DNA of 64,000 nt from Yoonia sp. (GCF_018402175.1 NZ_JAGYJK010000018.1:496001-560000), one strand, 5' to 3'; counted from the stretch's first letter, positions 34,985 to 45,609 are shown. Numbers and translations: made by a program. Notes: a model not told the origin generated them from the sequence alone.

Positions 34985-36655
34985 TTAGTCGCGCTTGAGC
35001 GCGGCGCCTAGAATATCACCCAGCGACGCGCCGGAATCCGACGAGCCAAACTGTTCGACAGCTTCTTTTTCTTCCGCAATCTCGCGTGCCTTGATCGACA
35101 GGCCCAGCTTGCGGGTCTTGCTGTCGATATTGGTCACGCGGACATCGACCTTGTCACCGGCGCCAAAACGCTCTGGGCGCTGTTCGGCACGGTCACGCGA
35201 CAGGTCGGACCGACGGATGAAGGATTTCATGCCTTCATATTCGACCTCGATGCCGCCATCTTCGATCTTGGTGACTTCGACAGTGATGATCGAGCCGCGC
35301 TTGACGCCGCCAATCGCATCCGCGAACGGATCACTGTCCAGTGCCTTGATCGACAGGCTGATGCGTTCTTTTTCGACGTCAACTTCTGCGACCTTGGCCT
35401 TGACCATGTCACCCTTGCGGAAATCGCCGATCACGTCTTCGCCACGGCCGTCCCATGTCAGATCAGACAGGTGGACCATGCCGTCGATGTCGCCTTCAAG
35501 GCCAATGAACAGACCAAATTCGGTGATGTTCTTGACTTCGCCTTCGACTTCGGTGCCCTCAGGATGGGTTTCTGCAAACACTTCCCATGGGTTACGCTGT
35601 GTCTGTTTCAGGCCCAGCGACACGCGACGTTTCGCTGAGTCGATTTCCAGCACCATGACTTCGACTTCCTGAGATGTCGAAACGATCTTGCCGGGGTGGA
35701 CGTTTTTCTTGGTCCAGGACATCTCGGACACGTGAACCAGACCTTCAACGCCGGCTTCCAGCTCAACGAATGCGCCGTAATCGGTGATGTTGGTCACGCG
35801 GCCCTGATGGACCGAACCCAAGGAGAACTTGGCTTCAACAGCATCCCATGGATCTTCTTGCAGCTGCTTCATGCCCAAGGAAATACGGTGGGTTTCCTTG
35901 TTGATCTTGATCACCTGCACCTTGATCGTCTCGCCGATGGCAAGGATCTCGGACGGGTGGTTCACACGGCGCCATGCCATGTCGGTGACGTGCAACAGGC
36001 CGTCAACGCCGCCCAGATCAACGAACGCACCGTATTCGGTGATGTTCTTGACCACGCCGTCAACTTCCTGACCTTCGGTCAGGTTGCCAATGACTTCGGC
36101 ACGCTGTTCGGCACGCGATTCTTCAAGGATCGCACGGCGCGACACAACGATATTGCCCCGACGACGGTCCATTTTCAAAATCTGGAACGGCTGCTTCATG
36201 TTCATCAGCGGGCCAGCATCGCGCACAGGGCGGACGTCAACCTGGCTGCCTGGCAGGAACGCGACAGCGCCGCCAAGGTCCACGGTGAACCCGCCTTTGA
36301 CGCGGCCAAAGATCGCGCCATCAACGCGTTCTTCGTCAGCATAGGCTTTTTCCAGACGATCCCAGGCTTCTTCGCGGCGGGCCATTTCACGCGAAATGAC
36401 GGCTTCGCCACGGGCGTTTTCGACCTGACGCAGGAACACTTCGACAGTGTCGCCGACTTTGATATCAGGGGCTTCGCCGGGATTTGCGAATTCTTTCAGA
36501 TCGATACGGCCTTCCATCTTGTAGCCGACATCGATGATGGCCTGGCCCGCTTCGATTGCGATCACCTTGCCTTTGACGACAGACCCTTCAGCGGGTGTGT
36601 CCATTTCGAAGCTTTCGTTCAAGAGTGCTTCAAACTCGTCCATTGTATTTGCCAT
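34985..36655 (-). CDS. rpsA: 30S ribosomal protein S1
   Basis: 556 aa with six S1 (OB-fold) repeats. Repeats 3-6 are easily seen by the recurring [40 protein letters not shown] and [20 protein letters not shown] patterns. S1 binds mRNA and helps start translation on structured leaders. The order cmk-rpsA-ihfB, with a CAT-family gene between cmk and rpsA, is close to the classical cmk-rpsA-ihfB cluster. It has a 215-bp leader region upstream, which also holds a terminator for the preceding genes. Confidence 0.97.
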   Translation of the reverse strand: MANTMDEFEALLNESFEMDTPAEGSVVKGKVIAIEAGQAIIDVGYKMEGRIDLKEFANPGEAPDIKVGDTVEVFLRQVENARGEAVISREMARREEAWDRLEKAYADEERVDGAIFGRVKGGFTVDLGGAVAFLPGSQVDVRPVRDAGPLMNMKQPFQILKMDRRRGNIVVSRRAILEESRAEQRAEVIGNLTEGQEVDGVVKNITEYGAFVDLGGVDGLLHVTDMAWRRVNHPSEILAIGETIKVQVIKINKETHRISLGMKQLQEDPWDAVEAKFSLGSVHQGRVTNITDYGAFVELEAGVEGLVHVSEMSWTKKNVHPGKIVSTSQEVEVMVLEIDSAKRRVSLGLKQTQRNPWEVFAETHPEGTEVEGEVKNITEFGLFIGLEGDIDGMVHLSDLTWDGRGEDVIGDFRKGDMVKAKVAEVDVEKERISLSIKALDSDPFADAIGGVKRGSIITVEVTKIEDGGIEVEYEGMKSFIRRSDLSRDRAEQRPERFGAGDKVDVRVTNIDSKTRKLGLSIKAREIAEEKEAVEQFGSSDSGASLGDILGAALKRD

Positions 36656-36749
36656 GTGGCGTCGTTTTCCTAACGTTTGGTTTTATACGGGCCGAGCGGT
36701 TGTGTCCGCCGGTCTTTGGGTTTCGATTTGGTCGCGGGCCGATGCGGAT

Positions 36750-36782
36750 GTAAAACAACAGGGCCGGTGCATACCGACCCTG
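36750..36782 (-). terminator. Probable terminator of the aroA-cmk-CAT unit
   Basis: On the minus strand a hairpin AGGGTCGGT / ACCGGCCCT (one mismatch, 4-base loop) is followed by GTTGTTTTA, about 90 bp after the CAT-family gene and before the rpsA promoter region. The T-run is interrupted, so it is a moderate candidate. Confidence 0.6.
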
Positions 36783-36870
36783 CCCAAGTCTCACGTCCGC
36801 GCCTGTTATCGGCGCTTCGACAGGGCGGCATATAGGGGGGTTTGACTAGTGAAGCAAGCAGTTTTGCCGC

Positions 36871-37497
36871 TCAAAACGCGCGCAACGCATCCTGCACCGC
36901 TGCGAAATAGGCCCCGACTTGCGCACCATCGACCAACGCGTGATGCACCTCGAGCGTCATGGCCATGTCGAAACGCACGCCATGATCGACGATCCGGCCC
37001 CAAGTAACGCGCGGGATGCAATCCTGCGGTCCCGGCAGGGCATTGTTGATCGCAGTATAATCCAGCCACGGCATGCACGACAGATAGGCCAGATCGTCCC
37101 GTTCCCCGTCATTGGGTGCAAGATCGGCCCCCGCAGCGGTCCGGTCGATCAACGCTTTGGCCTGAAGGTCGAAACTGGTAAAATCCGCGACAAAAGGGAC
37201 ATAGGCATAGCCGAATGACCCCGCCTGCGTCGGCACCGTCATCGACAGGGTGATCATGTCGTGACGGACCACGTTTTCGCCGCGAAACCGCATACAAAGT
37301 TCCGGCACCGCATGGATACCCACCCCGATCGCATGCAGGCAGGCGCGATAGGGCGACAGGCCAGTTGCCTTGCGCGCCATCACGGCGGTCACATCAAGAC
37401 GCGAGGTCACGGCATAATGCGGGCGGTCATAGGTCCGGAAGAACCGGAATTGCGCAGCCCGCGGCCAAGTCGCCAGATCGACCGGATGGCTGGCCAT
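36871..37497 (-). CDS. Chloramphenicol acetyltransferase-family protein (CatA-like)
   Basis: 208 aa with the type-A CAT fold. The catalytic motif HHALVDGAQVG (HHxxxDG) lies near the C-terminus and the conserved start WPRAAQFRFFRTYDRPHYAV is present. CAT trimers acetylate chloramphenicol, but chromosomal relatives next to housekeeping genes often have other or unknown acceptors, so resistance should not be assumed. Its start abuts the cmk stop (1-bp overlap), so it belongs to the aroA-cmk unit. The insertion between cmk and rpsA is unusual. Confidence 0.82.
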   Translation of the reverse strand: MASHPVDLATWPRAAQFRFFRTYDRPHYAVTSRLDVTAVMARKATGLSPYRACLHAIGVGIHAVPELCMRFRGENVVRHDMITLSMTVPTQAGSFGYAYVPFVADFTSFDLQAKALIDRTAAGADLAPNDGERDDLAYLSCMPWLDYTAINNALPGPQDCIPRVTWGRIVDHGVRFDMAMTLEVHHALVDGAQVGAYFAAVQDALRAF

Positions 37498-38105
37498 CAG
37501 GCATGCACCGCGGCAACAAGCGCGATCGCCTCTGCCACAGCCTGATCGACCGTCATATCCGAGGTATCAATCAACATGGCATCCGCCGCGGCTGCCAAAG
37601 GTGCTGTCGCGCGGCCCGCGTCGCGCGCATCACGCGCCTGCACATCGGCCAGCACAGTTTCCAAAGTCATGTCGCTGCCCTGGGCCTGTAATTCCTTCCA
37701 GCGCCGTTCCGCGCGACAGGCGGCAGAGGCGGTGACGAACAGTTTCACCTGTGCGCCAGGACAGATCACCGTGCCGATGTCGCGGCCATCCAGTACGGCC
37801 CCACCGGGGCGCGCGGCAAACCCGCGCTGGAACGCGGTCAGCGCATCGCGCACGGCGGGGTCAGTTGCCACGCGGCTTGCGGCCTGCGCGACTTCGGCGG
37901 TGCGCAGGGCGTCACCGTCCAGATCCGCTGGGTCCAGCGCGCGGGCTGCTGTCACCGGATCAGCGCCCGCCAGCACCTTGGCCCCGACCGCGCGGTACAA
38001 AAGCCCGGTATCCAGATGCGCAAAACCGAAATGCGCCGCCACCGCCTTGGAAATCGTGCCCTTGCCCGCTGCCGCAGGCCCGTCGATGGCGACGGTAAAG
38101 CTCAT
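37497..38105 (-). CDS. cmk: Cytidylate kinase
   Basis: 202 aa. The Walker A is [33 protein letters not shown], the [13 protein letters not shown] segment and the CMP-binding region are typical. It phosphorylates CMP and dCMP. It overlaps aroA by 4 bases at its start and the CAT-family gene by 1 base at its stop. Confidence 0.96.
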   Translation of the reverse strand: MSFTVAIDGPAAAGKGTISKAVAAHFGFAHLDTGLLYRAVGAKVLAGADPVTAARALDPADLDGDALRTAEVAQAASRVATDPAVRDALTAFQRGFAARPGGAVLDGRDIGTVICPGAQVKLFVTASAACRAERRWKELQAQGSDMTLETVLADVQARDARDAGRATAPLAAAADAMLIDTSDMTVDQAVAEAIALVAAVHA

Positions 38106-39454
38106 GCGCTAATCCGTGCGATATGCGCACCCAGATCATTCATCAGCGGCTCGAAAATCGGGAAAGACGTTGTGATCGGGGCGGCATCATCCACGGTAAC
38201 AGGGTTCTGCGCCGCCATCCCCATGACCAGAAACGCCATTGCGATCCGGTGGTCCAGACGGCTGGCAACCGTTACACCACCCGGCACATGGCCATGGCCA
38301 AGCCCCGTGACGCGCCACCAGTCAGGGCCTTCGTCCACGGTCACACCGGCGGCACGCAGCCCCTGCGCCATGGCATCGATGCGGTCGCTTTCCTTGACCC
38401 GCAATTCCTTGACCCCGGGCATGTCGGTCACGCCTTGGGCAAAGGCCGCGACCACGGACAGGACCGGATATTCATCAATCATGCTGGCCGCACGCTCCGC
38501 AGGAACAGTGATCCCGCGCAGGTCGGGAGAATAGCGCGCGCGCAGATCGGCCACAGGCTCGCCGCCCTCGCTGCGCAGGTTCTCGAATGTCAAATCCGCG
38601 CCCATTTCCTGCAAGGTGGTGAACAGGCCCGCGCGGGTCGGGTTCAGCCCAATATTGGGCACCAGCACATCCGACCCAGGCACAATCAAGGCCGCACAGA
38701 CTGGAAAGGCGGCGGATGACGGATCACGCGGCACGACAATATCCTGCGGCTGTAATTCGGGCTGGCCGGTCAGGGTGATCACGCGGCCTTCGTCGGTATC
38801 CTCGACCGTCAGGGTCGCACCGAAACCTTGCAACATGCGCTCGGTATGATCGCGCGTCGCTTCCTTCTCGATCACGACGGTCTGGCCGGGGGCATTCAGC
38901 CCCGCCAACAGCACGGCGGATTTGACCTGCGCCGATGGGACCGGCACGACATAGCGGACAGGCACCGGATCTGCCGCACCCACCAGCGTCATCGGCAACC
39001 GCCCGCCCGCGCGACCGACAGATCGCGTGCCGAACAGCGCCAAAGGATCGGTCACGCGGCCCATCGGACGGCCGTTCAAGGATGCATCACCGGTGAATGT
39101 CACCGTGATCGGCGTGGTCGCCATGGCGCCCATGATCAGGCGGACACCAGTACCGGAATTACCGCAATCGATCACCTGATCGGGTTCGGCAAAACCGCCA
39201 ACACCCACCCCGCGCACCGACCATTGCCCACCGCCATGATCGGTCACTTCGGCACCAAAGGCGCGCATGGCTTTGGCGGTGTCCAGCACATCATCGCCTT
39301 CCAGCAGGCCGGTGATGCGGGTCTCGCCAATACACATCGCGCCCAAAATCAGGGACCGGTGCGAAATCGACTTGTCGCCCGGCACATGCGCCTGCCCCTG
39401 CAAGGGGCCACAGGCGCTGGACATCATCGGAATGGGGGTCGCGTGGGATGACAT
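38102..39454 (-). CDS. aroA: 3-phosphoshikimate 1-carboxyvinyltransferase (EPSP synthase)
   Basis: 450-aa shikimate pathway enzyme. Seen: [17 protein letters not shown] (phosphate/PEP site), [44 protein letters not shown] and [26 protein letters not shown] and ALRVKES-type motifs with an Ala after GNSG absent suggest the glyphosate-tolerance class cannot be settled by reading alone. The ATG at 39454 fits family starts; an in-frame opening at 39523 reads into the repeat. It is first in the aroA-cmk unit. Confidence 0.96.
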   Translation of the reverse strand: MSSHATPIPMMSSACGPLQGQAHVPGDKSISHRSLILGAMCIGETRITGLLEGDDVLDTAKAMRAFGAEVTDHGGGQWSVRGVGVGGFAEPDQVIDCGNSGTGVRLIMGAMATTPITVTFTGDASLNGRPMGRVTDPLALFGTRSVGRAGGRLPMTLVGAADPVPVRYVVPVPSAQVKSAVLLAGLNAPGQTVVIEKEATRDHTERMLQGFGATLTVEDTDEGRVITLTGQPELQPQDIVVPRDPSSAAFPVCAALIVPGSDVLVPNIGLNPTRAGLFTTLQEMGADLTFENLRSEGGEPVADLRARYSPDLRGITVPAERAASMIDEYPVLSVVAAFAQGVTDMPGVKELRVKESDRIDAMAQGLRAAGVTVDEGPDWWRVTGLGHGHVPGGVTVASRLDHRIAMAFLVMGMAAQNPVTVDDAAPITTSFPIFEPLMNDLGAHIARISA

Positions 39455-39519
39455 GAAAACTTCCTCGGTATGTGCGCCCCCTGATACCGCAGTGCATTGC
39501 AGGGGTCCATCGCACCCCT

Positions 39520-39553
39520 GCATCTTCCGAGCACAAATATCCCCGCCGGAGGC
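39520..39553 (+). repeat. Dispersed intergenic repeat, box R2 (copy D)
   Basis: GCATCTTCCGAGCACAAATA then TCCCCGCCGGAGGC, 10 bp downstream of the trmB stop (trmB is on the minus strand). Here it lies between two co-directional genes, so it may separate the trmB and aroA units. Confidence 0.85.
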
Positions 39554-39563
39554 TTAAAAGTTC

Positions 39564-40277
39564 TTAAACCCTGACAAAAGTCAGGTAATGCGGCACACGG
39601 CCCTCGCGCAAAGCCTTTTGTTCATAGCGCGTCGAAATCCAGTCGGCCCAAGGCTTGCGCCAATCGGCAGGGGTTTCAGCCAGCCAGTCAAAGCCTTGGC
39701 ACGGCACTTCTTCCAGCGTCTGGCGAACGTAATCGGGAATATCGGTGGCCACGCGCAGCACAGCCCCCGGTTTCATCACGCGGTGCAGGGGGGCCAGATG
39801 CTCAGGGGTGACGAACCGGCGGCGATGGTGGCGTTTCTTGGGCCAGGGATCGGGATAGTTCAGGAAGACACGCGAAATCGACTGTTCAGGCAGCACATCG
39901 AACAGATCGCGCACATCACCGGGATGCACGGCAAGGTTATCAACCCCGGCCTTGCGGATCTTGCCCAAAAGCATGGCAACACCATTGATGAAAGGCTCCG
40001 CCCCGATAATCCCGATGCCCGGATAGCTCTGCGCCATATGCACCAGATGCTCGCCGCCGCCGAAACCGATCTCCAGCCAGACATCCTTGCCCGGGAAAAG
40101 CGCGCCCAGATCAAGCTCAAGGCGGTCGGGGTTGGCCTCCCAGCTGACCGGACCGGGCGACAGCGGCTCCAGATCATTGTCCAGATAATCATGCTGGCTT
40201 GCGCGGATCGTCTTGCCGCGAAAGCGGCCATAGAAATTGCGCCATGGCGCGCCGGAAGGATGTTGTGTCTTGGTCAT
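39564..40277 (-). CDS. trmB: tRNA (guanine-N7-)-methyltransferase
   Basis: 237 aa. SAM-binding WLEIGFGGGEHLVHMAQ and the family signature VFLNYPDPWPKKRHHRRRFV are clear; TDIPDYVRQTLEE and the end TRYEQKALREGR are also typical. It makes m7G46 in tRNA. The start at 40277 (MTKTQHPSGAPWRNFYG) fits the family; an upstream opening at 40313 is not conserved. It is downstream of metK, with a 26-bp perfect palindrome in the 69-bp gap. Confidence 0.96.
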   Translation of the reverse strand: MTKTQHPSGAPWRNFYGRFRGKTIRASQHDYLDNDLEPLSPGPVSWEANPDRLELDLGALFPGKDVWLEIGFGGGEHLVHMAQSYPGIGIIGAEPFINGVAMLLGKIRKAGVDNLAVHPGDVRDLFDVLPEQSISRVFLNYPDPWPKKRHHRRRFVTPEHLAPLHRVMKPGAVLRVATDIPDYVRQTLEEVPCQGFDWLAETPADWRKPWADWISTRYEQKALREGRVPHYLTFVRV

Positions 40278-40318
40278 GCGGCGGCATGTAGCAATCCCGC
40301 CGCCGCATGGCAATCGGC

Positions 40319-40344
40319 GTAAGGTGGATCATGATCCACCTTAC
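40319..40344. repeat. REP-like palindrome P1 (metK 3' end)
   Basis: A perfect 26-bp palindrome: GTAAGGTGGATCA joined to its own reverse complement. It lies 2 bp beyond the reconstructed metK stop. Near-identical palindromes occur at 45610-45635 and 48419-48444. There is no following T-run, so it is not a classical terminator. Confidence 0.9.
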
Positions 40345-40346
40345 CT

Positions 40347-41529
40347 TTACACAGCGCGGCGCAGGGCCTCGACCAGATCGGTCTTTTCCCAGCTGAACCC
40401 GCCATCAGCCTCGGGCGCGCGGCCGAAATGGCCATAGGCCGACAGTGCGGGCATAGATCGGCCGGTTCAGCTGCAGATGTTCGCGGATGCCGCGGGGCGT
40501 CAGATCCATGACCTGTGCCACCGCACGTTCGATCGCCACGGGATCTACCTCGCCCGTCCCATGGGTATCGGCATAGATCGACAAAGGCTGCGCCACGCCA
40601 ATCGCATAGCTCAGCTGGATCGTGCAGCGGTCTGCCATGCCGGCGGCGACCACATTCTTGGCCAGATAGCGCGCGGCATAGGCGGCGGACCGGTCCACCT
40701 TGGTCGGGTCCTTGCCGGAAAACGCACCACCGCCATGCGGGGCGGCACCGCCATAGGTGTCCACAATGATCTTGCGCCCGGTCAGACCGGCATCACCGTC
40801 AGGGCCACCGATCACGAAGGTGCCGGTCGGGTTGACCCACCATTTGGTCGCCTCGGTGATGAAACCAGCGGGCAGGACCTCGCGGATATAGGGTTCGACG
40901 ATGGCGCGGATATCGGCGCTGGTCTGGCTTTCGAACTGGTGCTGGGTGGACAGCACGATGGATGTCACCTCGACCGGCTTGCCGCCTTCGTAACGCACAG
41001 ACACCTGGCTTTTCGCATCGGGGCGCAGGGTCGGTTCCTGACCCGATTTGCGCACCTCGGCCAGACGGCGCAGGATCGCATGGGCATATTGGATCGGCGC
41101 GGGCATCAGCGCATCGGTTTCGGTGGTGGCATAACCAAACATGATGCCCTGATCACCTGCGCCTTCATCCTTGCCCTCGGCGGCATCGACGCCTTGGGCG
41201 ATATGGGCGGATTGGCCGTGCAACAGGTTGGTGATCTCGCAGGTGGCGTGGTGGAATGCGTCCTGCTCATAGCCGATATCCTTGATCGCATCGCGTGCGA
41301 TCCCTTCGATCCGGCCCATGAATGCGGTCAGGCGGGACTTGTCGGTCAACCCGACCTCGCCCCCGATGACGACACGGTTGGTGGTGGCAAAGGTTTCACA
41401 GGCAACCCGCGCCTGCGGTTCCTCGGCCAGAAAAGCATCCAGCACCGCGTCGGAAATGCGGTCGCAAACCTTATCAGGATGCCCCTCGGAAACGGATTCC
41501 GAGGTGAAAATATAGTCTTGTCTTGCCAT
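40347..41529 (-). CDS. metK: S-adenosylmethionine synthetase, with an apparent frameshift near the C-terminus
   Basis: MetK makes SAM from methionine and ATP. Seen: [32 protein letters not shown] and [20 protein letters not shown]. The frame starting at ATG 41529 reads [16 protein letters not shown] and stops early at 40405, losing the conserved end. Dropping one base near 40441-40447 gives [20 protein letters not shown] and a normal end at 40347 (393 aa). metK is essential and normally single copy, so a sequencing indel is the likeliest explanation. Translation is controlled by the SAM/SAH riboswitch at 41536-41581. An upstream in-frame opening at 41622 would read through the riboswitch and is rejected. 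Confidence 0.9.
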
Positions 41530-41535
41530 GGGGAC

Positions 41536-41581
41536 GTGCTCCGATATGAAAAAGCTGTCACGCCAGGAAGCCGTTGTGACA
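41536..41581 (-). promoter_or_regulatory. SAM/SAH riboswitch (RF01727 type) upstream of metK
   Basis: The minus strand reads TGTCAC-AACGGCTTCCTGGC-GTGACA, a stem with the highly conserved loop of the SAM/SAH class, then a short linker and CGGAGCAC. The GGAG is both the metK ribosome site (9 bases from the ATG) and the pseudoknot partner of the CTTCC loop bases. Ligand binding would hide the ribosome site and turn off MetK synthesis when SAM or SAH is abundant. This class is known almost only from Rhodobacterales metK leaders. Confidence 0.95.
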
Positions 41582-41618
41582 GAACCAACCACCCGTCTAT
41601 GGTGTGGCGGCAGATGCG

Positions 41619-43100
41619 TCAATCGCTATCGCGTTTGCGGTTAACGGCGCAGATCGCGATGCCCAGCAGCAGCAACAGCCCGACCGGCCAATCGCCCAGA
41701 GCGGTATAGGGCGGGGCAGCGCGCACCGCTGGCAATGGTGCATCCAGCGCGCCATCCACGCCCAGCGGCAGCGCCGCGGTAATCCTGCCACGCGCATCGA
41801 TCATTGCAGAAATGCCGGTATTGCCCACACGCACCATCGGCAGGCCCTGTTCGATGGCGCGCAGCCGCGCTTGGGCAAGGTGCTGATGCGGGCCTGCCGC
41901 CTGCCCGAACCAGCCGTCATTGGTGATCAAAAGCAACAGGCGCGGCCGGTCAGGGCCGGTCACGATTTCCTCGGCAAAGATGCCTTCATAGCAGATCAAC
42001 GGCACGGCCAGCCCGATCCCGGGGATCGCAATCGGCCCCGGCAGCGTGCCTGCGGCAAATCCGCCGCCATCGGCGGCGGCAAGGCCACGCATACCAAACC
42101 GTCCCAGCAGATCGCCAAACGGGATATATTCACCAAAGGGCACCAAATGCTGCTTGTCATAGGTCGCGGTAATCCGGCCGCCCAGTTCCATCACCACCAG
42201 CGCATTGTAAAACCGCCCTGCGCCATCGACCCGCTGCACCCCGAACACCAGCGGCGCACCGCGTGCGGCCTCGTCCAACGGACGCAGATCGTCGATGACC
42301 TCGTTCAGCAGATAAGGCACCGCTGTTTCGGGCCAGACGATCAGATCGGGCTGGTCGCCCTGGCCTGACAAGGCGACCAGCCGGTTGACGAATTGGTCGC
42401 GATAGATCGCATCCCATTTTTGATGCTGCGGCGCATTGGGCTGGACCAGCCGCACGATCGGCGCATCCGCGGCAATCTGTGGCGCAGCTCCGGGGCGCAG
42501 AAGGATGGCCACCAGCAGCAGCGCCAGCAATGTCGCCGCCCCCGACCGCCACGCTGGCCGCACGATCCGCGCCACGGCCAGCGCCGCGACCAGCGTGACC
42601 CCCGTCAGCAGATGCGGCCCGCCAATCGCACTGGCCTGCGCCATCCATGTCGGCACCCAGATATGCCCCAACAGCGCCCAAGGAAATCCGGTCAGCACCA
42701 GTGACCGCGCCATTTCAGACGCCACCAGCAGCAAAGCCAGCATCAGCTGGCTGCGCGGCGCGATCCGTGTGGCGATCCAGCCTGCGACAGCCCAGAACAG
42801 CGCCGCGCCACAGGCCATGAAAACCAGCGCGAAAGGGGCCATCCAGCCATGGCGGGCGGCATCGACCAGAAACGGCTCGATGATCCAGCGCAGCGCAAAG
42901 GCGAAATAGCCAAGACCGAAAAACCAGACCCGCCATGCCGCGATACGCGGGCTGGCAAGGTCACGGTGCAATACCAGCAGCAGGGCCAGTGCGGCGATGG
43001 TCGCAGGCCACAGGTCCAGCGGGGCCTGCCCCAGCGCCGCACCCACGCCCAGCGCGAAAAGCACGCCAAAGCGCGCCCAGCCCGGCAGGCTGTCAAGCAT
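41619..43100 (-). CDS. lnt: Apolipoprotein N-acyltransferase
   Basis: 493-aa inner-membrane enzyme that adds the third acyl chain to lipoproteins. About eight transmembrane segments fill the first 210 residues, then a nitrilase domain with the catalytic triad: Glu in [13 protein letters not shown], Lys in [17 protein letters not shown], Cys in [25 protein letters not shown] is also conserved. Its start overlaps the corC stop by 8 bases, within the usual phoH-ybeY-corC-lnt operon. Confidence 0.95.
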   Translation of the reverse strand: MLDSLPGWARFGVLFALGVGAALGQAPLDLWPATIAALALLLVLHRDLASPRIAAWRVWFFGLGYFAFALRWIIEPFLVDAARHGWMAPFALVFMACGAALFWAVAGWIATRIAPRSQLMLALLLVASEMARSLVLTGFPWALLGHIWVPTWMAQASAIGGPHLLTGVTLVAALAVARIVRPAWRSGAATLLALLLVAILLRPGAAPQIAADAPIVRLVQPNAPQHQKWDAIYRDQFVNRLVALSGQGDQPDLIVWPETAVPYLLNEVIDDLRPLDEAARGAPLVFGVQRVDGAGRFYNALVVMELGGRITATYDKQHLVPFGEYIPFGDLLGRFGMRGLAAADGGGFAAGTLPGPIAIPGIGLAVPLICYEGIFAEEIVTGPDRPRLLLLITNDGWFGQAAGPHQHLAQARLRAIEQGLPMVRVGNTGISAMIDARGRITAALPLGVDGALDAPLPAVRAAPPYTALGDWPVGLLLLLGIAICAVNRKRDSD

Positions 43101-43980
43101 CGCGGGTGGTGTTCAGACGCACACGCAGCCGTTTGATCCGGCGCGGATCGGCATCGACAACTTCGAATTCGGGGCCATCGGGGTGCTGGATCACTTCGCC
43201 GCGCGCGGGCAGATGGCCCGACAGCATGGTCACCAGACCGCCCAGAGTGTCGATCTCTTCCTCGTCGATATCGTCGTGGTTGGTCAGGTTCATCCCGATC
43301 TCGGCCTCGAAATCCTCCAGATCGGTGCGGGCCTGCGCCAGATAGACGCCGGGTTTTTCCATGATCCAGCTTTTCGCCTCGGCGATGTCATGTTCATCCT
43401 CGATCTCGCCCACGACCTGTTCGATCAGATCCTCGATCGTCAGCAGGCCATCCGTGCCGCCATATTCGTCGATCACCAAGGCCATATGGATACGTTCCGC
43501 CTGCATCTTTTGCAGCAGCACGCCCAGCGGCATCGAGGGCGGAACGAACAGCAAGGGGCGCAGCATGTCGCGCAGGTCAAGATCGGCATTGCCACCGTTG
43601 AACCCGTAACGCAGCGCGAAATCCTTGAGATTGGCAATGCCGACGGGTGTATCCAGCGTGGTGTCATAGACCGGCAGGCGGGTCATGCCGCTGTCGCGGA
43701 AGGTCTTGACCAGATCATCCTTGCTGATGGTCAGCGGCACGGCGACGATGTCAGTCTTTGGGACGGCCACATCTTCGACCCGCATCCGGCGCAGGTTCAG
43801 CATGCCCAGCACGGTCGGTTCGGGAGCTGAAACGCCCTGTACTGTTTCGCCGGTTGCGCCATTTGTGACCTTGGGCCTGAAACCCAGCCCAAGACGGGCC
43901 AGCAGGCCCGGTCGTTCTTCTGTCTGGTTCTGCGGCGCGCTTTGCGCTGCGCTAGAAGAACCGTCGCCCTGATCGCCCAT
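43093..43980 (-). CDS. corC: CorC/HlyC-family protein with CBS pair
   Basis: 295 aa, soluble form without the N-terminal DUF21 membrane domain. Two CBS motifs (about 75-195; MRVEDVAVPKTDIVAVPLT, then MALVIDEYGGTDGLLTIEDL) are followed by a CorC_HlyC transporter-associated domain (about 210-290). Relatives are linked to Mg/Co efflux. It lies between ybeY (32-bp gap) and lnt (overlap). Confidence 0.92.
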   Translation of the reverse strand: MGDQGDGSSSAAQSAPQNQTEERPGLLARLGLGFRPKVTNGATGETVQGVSAPEPTVLGMLNLRRMRVEDVAVPKTDIVAVPLTISKDDLVKTFRDSGMTRLPVYDTTLDTPVGIANLKDFALRYGFNGGNADLDLRDMLRPLLFVPPSMPLGVLLQKMQAERIHMALVIDEYGGTDGLLTIEDLIEQVVGEIEDEHDIAEAKSWIMEKPGVYLAQARTDLEDFEAEIGMNLTNHDDIDEEEIDTLGGLVTMLSGHLPARGEVIQHPDGPEFEVVDADPRRIKRLRVRLNTTRDA

Positions 43981-44012
43981 CGTATCCTTATCCGTGGGGC
44001 GGTTTGCCCCGT

Positions 44013-44507
44013 TCAGTCCCTATATGGGTTATCAACACCCATCTTGCCAAGTATCTCGACCTCTAAACCCTCCATTAGGGTGGCATCAAGGTCACGCTCG
44101 TGATCAAAGCCCAGCAGATGCAGGGTGCCATGCACCAAAAGATGCAGACAATGATGAATAAATTGTAACCCTGCGGCCTCTGCCTCGCGCAGGCAGGTGT
44201 CATAGGCGATGGCGATATCGCCCAGTTCGGCGTCCATCACAGGGTCGGGGGCCAGCGGCATTTCGCCGGCGACGGCAGGCGCGCGTTCGTCCGAGGGCCA
44301 GCTGAGCACATTGGTCGGCACCGTTTTGCCGCGAAAATCCGCGTTCAGCGCGGCGATGCGGTCATCGTCACAGGCCAGCAGCGCGATCTCGAACACCGAT
44401 GGTTCCAGCCCCAGCCGGTCAAACACCGCATCACTGGCCTGTTGGGCCAGCGCGTCGATATCCACCGCCGCCCAACGCGCGTCTTCGACCACGACATCGA
44501 CGCTCAC
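44013..44507 (-). CDS. ybeY: Endoribonuclease YbeY
   Basis: 164-aa Zn-dependent RNase needed for 16S rRNA 3'-end maturation and ribosome quality control. The metal motif HLLVHGTLHLLGFDHERD (HX3HX5H) and the FRGKTVPTNVLSWPSD region are clear. It overlaps phoH by 4 bases. Confidence 0.96.
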   Translation of the reverse strand: MSVDVVVEDARWAAVDIDALAQQASDAVFDRLGLEPSVFEIALLACDDDRIAALNADFRGKTVPTNVLSWPSDERAPAVAGEMPLAPDPVMDAELGDIAIAYDTCLREAEAAGLQFIHHCLHLLVHGTLHLLGFDHERDLDATLMEGLEVEILGKMGVDNPYRD

Positions 44508-45508
44508 TTGGGGTCGTCCGCCTCGTAGGCTTCGATGATCGCGGCGACCAGCGGGTGGCGCACCACGTCTTTCGATGTGAAATAGTTAAAGCTGATCTTG
44601 GGGATATGTTTCAGCAGGCGTTCGGCATCCCAAAGCCCCGAATTGACGCCGCGCGGCAAATCGATCTGCGTACGGTCGCCGGTGATCACCATGCGCGAGC
44701 CCTGGCCCAGACGGGTCAGGAACATCTTCATCTGCATCGTGGTGGCGTTCTGCGCCTCGTCCAGCACGACAAAGGCATTCGACAACGTGCGCCCGCGCAT
44801 GAAGGCCAAAGGCGCGATTTCGATCACCTTTTCCTCCATCATCTTGGCCGCTTGCTTGCCCGGCAGAAAATCGTTCAGCGCGTCATAAAGCGGCTGCATG
44901 TAAGGATCGACCTTGTCCTTCATATCGCCGGGCAGATAGCCCAGTTTCTCGCCCGCCTCGACCGCGGGGCGCGACAGGATGATCTTGTCGACATGGCCGT
45001 TGATCAGCATGTTCACGCCGACCGCAACGGCCAGATAAGTCTTGCCGGTACCAGCCGGGCCGATGCCAAAGGCCATTTCGTGATCGAACAACGCCTTGAC
45101 ATAGGCTTTTTGCGCCTCCGTGCGGGGTTCGACCAGCTTTTTGCGGGTCTTGACCTCGACCCGTGCAATCTCGCCTTTGAACAATTCGATCTGATCGACA
45201 GGTCCGGGCGCACCGGCAGGCCCCATGCGCAATTCGCGGTCGATATCGCCCGCCTCCAGCGAGCGGCCCTGTTCGAGCCGTTGGTACAAAGATTTCAGGA
45301 CTTCGAGCGCGTCCTGACGCGGCCCCTTTTCGCCGATCACCGCCAAAAGGTTACCACGGCGCAGGATCTGCACGCTCAGCTTGTCCTCGATGGTGGTCAG
45401 GTTGCGGTCATATTCACCGCACAGGTCGATCAACAGGAAGTTGTCGGGAAATTCCAGAACGGATTCAGTGATGTCGTCAGCGGGCGGGATCAATGCACCA
45501 GTGGCCAA
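44504..45508 (-). CDS. phoH: PhoH-like ATPase (YbeZ)
   Basis: 334 aa. Walker A GPAGTGKTYLAVAVGV, Walker B AFVVLDEAQNATTMQMKMFL, and MVITGDRTQIDLPRGVNSGL are diagnostic. It works with YbeY in RNA metabolism; a helicase-like role is proposed. The N-terminal about 110 residues form a KH-like/OB region typical of YbeZ. It heads the phoH-ybeY-corC-lnt run, about 120 bp downstream of miaB. Confidence 0.95.
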   Translation of the reverse strand: MATGALIPPADDITESVLEFPDNFLLIDLCGEYDRNLTTIEDKLSVQILRRGNLLAVIGEKGPRQDALEVLKSLYQRLEQGRSLEAGDIDRELRMGPAGAPGPVDQIELFKGEIARVEVKTRKKLVEPRTEAQKAYVKALFDHEMAFGIGPAGTGKTYLAVAVGVNMLINGHVDKIILSRPAVEAGEKLGYLPGDMKDKVDPYMQPLYDALNDFLPGKQAAKMMEEKVIEIAPLAFMRGRTLSNAFVVLDEAQNATTMQMKMFLTRLGQGSRMVITGDRTQIDLPRGVNSGLWDAERLLKHIPKISFNYFTSKDVVRHPLVAAIIEAYEADDPK

Positions 45509-45609
45509 ACAGCTCTCCTTTGAGTCTCGATATGGCTATCGTGGCAAGTCGCACCGCAAGGCGCAAGGCGGCAGTTGGGATTGGGACAATAAAGTTGCGC
45601 AAACACCGC

